Assembly: GCA_003241475.1 (NCBI GenBank)
Contig: QFQB01000022.1
Location: forward strand, 1-24,285
Length of the DNA stretch: 24,285 nt
Reading direction: 5' to 3'
From: Micavibrio aeruginosavorus
Lineage (GTDB): Bacteria; Pseudomonadota; Alphaproteobacteria; Micavibrionales; Micavibrionaceae
Below, one piece after another: positions 21,452 through 24,285 of this stretch; position 1 is the stretch's first letter, and the number at the start of each line of letters is the position of its first letter. The notes beneath the pieces were generated by a model. The model worked only from the letters and a program-made list of their open reading frames with translations. It was not told the origin of the DNA and ran no database searches. The position numbers and the translations under genes are program-made.

Positions 21452-21509
21452 GATGTTTAGGCGGTTGAAAATGAAGGCTTTGGACGTGGCAGATATGCCA
21501 ACTTGATAG

Positions 21510-21524
21510 TGATAATTATTCTCA
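21510..21524. promoter_or_regulatory. Fur box (iron-responsive operator)
   Basis: TGATAATTATTCTCA matches the 7-1-7 Fur consensus TGATAAT-N-ATTATCA at 14 of 15 positions when the central base is free. It overlaps the -10 box of the small gene's promoter, so Fur with iron would block RNA polymerase. Confidence 0.72.
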
Positions 21525-21543
21525 ATAAGAAGATGGTTGTCAA
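21515..21543 (-). promoter_or_regulatory. Strong sigma70-type promoter of the small Cys-containing gene
   Basis: On the minus strand TTGACA (21538-21543, perfect) and AATAAT (21515-21520, five of six) are separated by 17 bases. The start codon lies about 75 bases after the -10 box. The promoter overlaps the Fur box. Confidence 0.78.
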
Positions 21544-21554
21544 GCGCCCACGAT

Positions 21555-21576
21555 AAAAAAACCACAACATATTGTG
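21555..21576 (-). terminator. Weak candidate terminator after hldE
   Basis: On the minus strand a short stem CACAA/TTGTG (21572-21576 and 21563-21567) with loop TATG is followed by GG and seven T. The stem is only five AT-rich pairs, so termination may be partial. It lies 32 bases after the hldE stop. Confidence 0.35.
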
Positions 21577-21607
21577 TTAAAAATGGATGGTAGCCACTAA
21601 CTAGAGA

Positions 21608-23098
21608 TTAAGCCGCTGTTTTGCCAGCGCTCTTGGCGATGATGTTTGTGGTGCTGTAGCCGTCTTGCAATCCCATCAATGCCACCTCGCCACCATAGCC
21701 GTGCACGATTTTGGCTTCGGGCAATTGGTCGATCGTGTAATCGCCGCCTTTGAAGAAGATATCGGGACGCAAAGATTCGATGACAGCACAGGGCGTATTG
21801 TCCGCCCCGGCCACCGTCGCACCGAACAGGACAACCATATCAACGGACGCCAGCGCACCGATTACTGCGGCCCGTGCCTGCTCGTCATTGATCGGACGGG
21901 TCGGGCCTTTGAGAATTTTTACTGATTTGTCATGGTTAAGGGCCACGATCAAGCGATCGCAATGACGGCGCGCTTCGTCAAGATAGGTGACATGGCCTTT
22001 GTGAACGATATCGAAGCAACCGTTGGTAAAGCCAACCTTCAACCCTTGTGCCTGCCATTTGCGAACTTGCTCCAGAGCCGCTTTTTCATCAGCCAGCGGA
22101 GAAATACGGCACCCGCCAGTTTGTACATTGCTCAATGCGTCCATCAACTCATTCTGATAGACCGGCGTTGTCCCGACCTTGGACACCGCAATGCCTGCTG
22201 CCGTGTTGGCCAAACGTGCCGCGCTCTCGATATCCGCACCGCCCGCAAGCGCCGCCGCAATAGTTGCAATGACCGTATCGCCCGCACCCGCCACATCGAA
22301 CACTTCGCGCGCCTGCGTCGGCAAATGCAGAATTGTTCCTTTGGCATCAATGACGCTCATGCCCTCTTCCGAACGTGTTGCGATCACACAACCAATTCCG
22401 CTTGATTGCAAAAGACTTTTCGCGGCCGCCGTAATTTCCGCATCGGATTTTAACGAAGATGATGCCGTAGCTTCCGCCAGTTCTTTTCGATTGGGCGTTA
22501 CATAATCCGCCCCCTTGTAAATGGAGTAATCTTTGCCCTTCGGATCAACCAGAACGGGGATTTTTTTGCTTTTGGCCGCTACAATGATTTTTTCGATCAA
22601 TGTTTTGGTCAGAACTCCCTTGCCGTAATCGGATAGAATGATCGACTTCACATCGCCCAGCGCCTTTTCTATGCCTTTGAAGATAGCCGTTTCAATGTCT
22701 ATAGGCAGCGCATGCGTTCTTTCGTAATCCGTGCGCAACAAATGCTGATGGCGCGCCAGATAACGCGTTTTCATTGTGGTCGGACGGCTTTCATCCTTAA
22801 CAACGCCAGCAATATCCGCACCCAAATTTTTCATGATGTCCAGCACCGCTTGGCCTTGCGCATCATTCCCCGTGATGCAAAAGGTCAACGGCTTGAGGCC
22901 AAGGGCGCATAAATTTGCAACCACGTTTCCCGCGCCGCCCAACATGCGTTCTTCGCTTTTGATCGCCAGAACGGGAACAGGGCTTTCGGGTGAAATTCTT
23001 TCGACATCGCCGTATATAAATGTATCCAGCATCATGTCGCCGACGACCATGATCTTCGCACCCGTAGCGTTTTTTATAAGCTTTTGCTGATCTTGCAT
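21608..23098 (-). CDS. hldE: Bifunctional heptose-7-phosphate kinase / heptose-1-phosphate adenylyltransferase
   Basis: Makes ADP-activated heptose for the LPS inner core. The 496 residues are the full two-domain form. The N-terminal PfkB-type kinase domain (about 1-325) has GGAGNVVANLCALG, SDYGKGVLT, and the catalytic GAGDT with D274. The C-terminal nucleotidyltransferase domain (about 345-490) starts at FTNGCFDIVHKGH with the HKGH motif at residues 366-369, then DEARRHCD, and FFKGGDYTIDQLPEA and GYSTTNII near the end. Both active sites look intact. The start has AGGGG in front. It is a single gene on the minus strand, divergent from the LapG-type protease, with a CtrA-type site about 30-45 bases before its start codon. 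Confidence 0.96.
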   Translation of the reverse strand: MQDQQKLIKNATGAKIMVVGDMMLDTFIYGDVERISPESPVPVLAIKSEERMLGGAGNVVANLCALGLKPLTFCITGNDAQGQAVLDIMKNLGADIAGVVKDESRPTTMKTRYLARHQHLLRTDYERTHALPIDIETAIFKGIEKALGDVKSIILSDYGKGVLTKTLIEKIIVAAKSKKIPVLVDPKGKDYSIYKGADYVTPNRKELAEATASSSLKSDAEITAAAKSLLQSSGIGCVIATRSEEGMSVIDAKGTILHLPTQAREVFDVAGAGDTVIATIAAALAGGADIESAARLANTAAGIAVSKVGTTPVYQNELMDALSNVQTGGCRISPLADEKAALEQVRKWQAQGLKVGFTNGCFDIVHKGHVTYLDEARRHCDRLIVALNHDKSVKILKGPTRPINDEQARAAVIGALASVDMVVLFGATVAGADNTPCAVIESLRPDIFFKGGDYTIDQLPEAKIVHGYGGEVALMGLQDGYSTTNIIAKSAGKTAA

Positions 23099-23126
23099 GC
23101 CTTGCCCCTAAATTCAGGCCCAAACC

Positions 23127-23143
23127 TTAAGCTATTTTTAACC
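23127..23143. promoter_or_regulatory. CtrA-type binding site
   Basis: TTAA (23127-23130), seven bases, then TTAACC (23138-23143) and AT give a perfect match to the CtrA consensus TTAA-N7-TTAACC. CtrA is the alphaproteobacterial cell-cycle master regulator. The site lies in the divergent gap, 29-45 bases before the hldE start and about 115 bases before the protease start, so it could control either. Confidence 0.6.
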
Positions 23144-23258
23144 ATATTTTCCAGATTTATTTATCCGCTTATTAGGAATTCATAAACCTTTCTGAGGGAT
23201 ACTGGAAGGTGGGAAAACTAGGGTTTACGAGTTTAATAGTTACGGGGAAGGGGTTTCT

Positions 23259-24224
23259 GTGGAGGATATTATCCACGAAAGACAAGCGTATCGGGGGGTT
23301 CTTACGGGGCTGAAAATCCGTATGCACAAAAACCGCCTTGGGGAGCTTCTTGTTCTCAACGGATCTTTGTCACCTGCCGAACTTCAAAAAGCCCTAATCG
23401 TCAGCAAATCCACCGGTAAACCACTTGGTCGCGTTCTATCAGACGAGCGCATCGTCAATGGTTCCGTCATTCGCCGCACCCTGATCGAGCAGTTCATGCT
23501 CCGCTCGGTGATGACATCCATGACTCTCTTCTTCTCCTTTGCAGGTATCGCCGGAGGTGCGAAAACAGCCCGTGCCGCGAGCATTAAAGATGTTCCTGCC
23601 CGCGTTGCTTTCCAACAGGCATCTGCTTATGCCCCGATGGGCCAGTATCCGAAATTGTTCGGTTCAACCGAAAAACAGTCCAGCTCGCTCACGGCCTTTA
23701 CTAAATGGACAGGTATGTTTGAACGTTTCGATGCGGCTTTGAACACAGCCGGCGGCCAACAACAAATGACGGCGTTCAAAGCCCAGCTTGAATTTTTACG
23801 CGGTCTGCCTGTTAACAAAATGGTTGCTGGCGTGAACGATATTGTTAACCGCGTGCCTTACATCAACGACTCTCAAATCTACGGCCAGTCTGATTACTGG
23901 GCCACGCCGATGGAATTTTTGAAAAACGGCGGCGATTGCGAAGATTTTGCCATTACGAAATATGTTGCTTTGCGCGCTCTGGGCATTCCCGAAGAACGCA
24001 TGCGCATCCTGATCTTGCAGGATATGCAAAAAAACGTGCCCCATGCTGTTCTGGTCGTCTACACCGACAATGGCGCGGTGCTTCTGGACAACCAGATCAA
24101 GACCGTAACAAATGTGGAGCGCGTTTCCTGGTACAAGCCGATCTTCTCCATCAACCGTGATTCCTGGTGGTTGCACACCAAGCCAAAAGGCAACGTTACG
24201 GTCGTGGCTTCGGCGTCCCGCTAA
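23259..24224 (+). CDS. LapG-type transglutaminase-like Cys protease with N-terminal MshEN-like module and TM
   Basis: A 321-residue protein from GTG; an ATG at 23322 would trim 21 residues but keep all domains. Residues 26-49 and 55-78 are two tandem 24-residue repeats (RLGELLVLNG and PLGRVLSDER starts) matching the RLGxx##xxG##xxxx#xxxLxxQ pattern of MshEN (GspE N-terminal) domains, several of which bind cyclic-di-GMP. A hydrophobic segment follows (about 84-101), ending in TARAAS, which could be a signal-peptidase site. The remainder is a BTLCP/peptidase C93 domain with C227 in GGDCEDFA, H262 in PHAVLVV and D277 in LLDNQ. LapG proteases cut large adhesins near the N-terminus to release cells. 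LapD and an adhesin are not in the window. The fusion is the notable point. Confidence 0.85.
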   Translation: MEDIIHERQAYRGVLTGLKIRMHKNRLGELLVLNGSLSPAELQKALIVSKSTGKPLGRVLSDERIVNGSVIRRTLIEQFMLRSVMTSMTLFFSFAGIAGGAKTARAASIKDVPARVAFQQASAYAPMGQYPKLFGSTEKQSSSLTAFTKWTGMFERFDAALNTAGGQQQMTAFKAQLEFLRGLPVNKMVAGVNDIVNRVPYINDSQIYGQSDYWATPMEFLKNGGDCEDFAITKYVALRALGIPEERMRILILQDMQKNVPHAVLVVYTDNGAVLLDNQIKTVTNVERVSWYKPIFSINRDSWWLHTKPKGNVTVVASASR

Positions 24225-24252
24225 TAATCCCTATAATCTGGACATAATGCTC

Positions 24253-24276
24253 TTGCCGGGAACGCTTTTCCGGCAA
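24253..24276 (+). terminator. Stem-loop after the protease gene, probable terminator (cut by window end)
   Basis: TTGCCGGGAA and TTTCCGGCAA form a 10-bp stem (one G-U pair) around a CGCT loop, 28 bases after the stop. The sequence then runs CAAGCCTTT to the window end, so the expected T-run cannot be confirmed. Confidence 0.5.
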
Positions 24277-24285
24277 CAAGCCTTT

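Noticed and set aside
21440..21565. Longer start for the small Cys protein
   Set aside because: It would begin near the -35 box and read through the promoter and Fur box. The ATG at 21439 has a perfect ribosome site.

Overview
The window looks like chromosomal DNA of an alphaproteobacterium of moderate GC content. The lineage call rests on gene content: an NDUFA12-type complex I accessory subunit beside an MlaD-type protein and a DUF2155 protein, a phasin, a ClpS-ClpA pair, SPOR-tailed D-Ala-D-Ala carboxypeptidase, and a perfect CtrA-type motif (TTAA-N7-TTAACC). A Micavibrio/Rhodospirillales-like relative is a guess I cannot test here. There is no insertion sequence, prophage, CRISPR array, rRNA or tRNA that I can see. 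Genes are tightly packed, several convergent pairs overlap or abut, and GTG/TTG starts are common.

Layout. 1-576: 3' part of an unknown gene. 584-1583 (minus): rlmE (23S rRNA methyltransferase) and a small membrane protein. 1656-8864 (plus): envelope and metabolic genes, namely a BepA-like M48/TPR metalloprotease, two DsbA-like thiol oxidoreductases, a PCuAC copper-chaperone lipoprotein, aroQ, accB, a GNAT acetyltransferase, accC and aat. 8849-10626 (minus): DUF2155, MlaD-like and NDUFA12-like proteins. 10715-11182 (plus): a RidA-family protein. 11179-12951 (minus): an SLC13-type permease with two RCK_C domains. 13083-13931 (plus): a membrane-anchored Lcl/DUF1566 protein. 13932-16637 (minus): clpA and clpS. 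16799-17320 (minus): a phasin with a clear promoter and a UUCG-loop terminator. 17624-19967 (plus): a D-Ala-D-Ala carboxypeptidase with a SPOR domain, coupled to a membrane-anchored pseudopilin-like protein. 19971-21143 (minus): two lipoproteins, one FlgO-like. 21218-21439 (minus): a 73-residue Cys-containing protein behind a promoter that carries a near-perfect Fur box. 21608-23098 (minus): hldE for LPS heptose synthesis. 23259-24224 (plus): a transglutaminase-like cysteine protease of the LapG type.

How the genes relate. Much of the window serves the cell envelope: periplasmic disulfide chemistry and outer-membrane protein quality control, phospholipid trafficking, peptidoglycan trimming, LPS core synthesis and surface-protein proteolysis. 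Aat and ClpS-ClpA together are the enzyme, adaptor and unfoldase of the bacterial N-degron (leucine) pathway. AccB and AccC start fatty-acid synthesis.

The most notable item is the last gene. It appears to join an N-terminal MshEN-like module (two tandem 24-residue repeats of the kind that bind cyclic-di-GMP) through one membrane segment to a LapG-type protease with an intact Cys-His-Asp triad. A perfect CtrA site lies in the divergent promoter region before it. This suggests a one-protein, cyclic-di-GMP-linked and cell-cycle-timed version of the LapD/LapG adhesin-release switch. The second most notable item is the Fur-boxed promoter of the unknown 73-residue gene.
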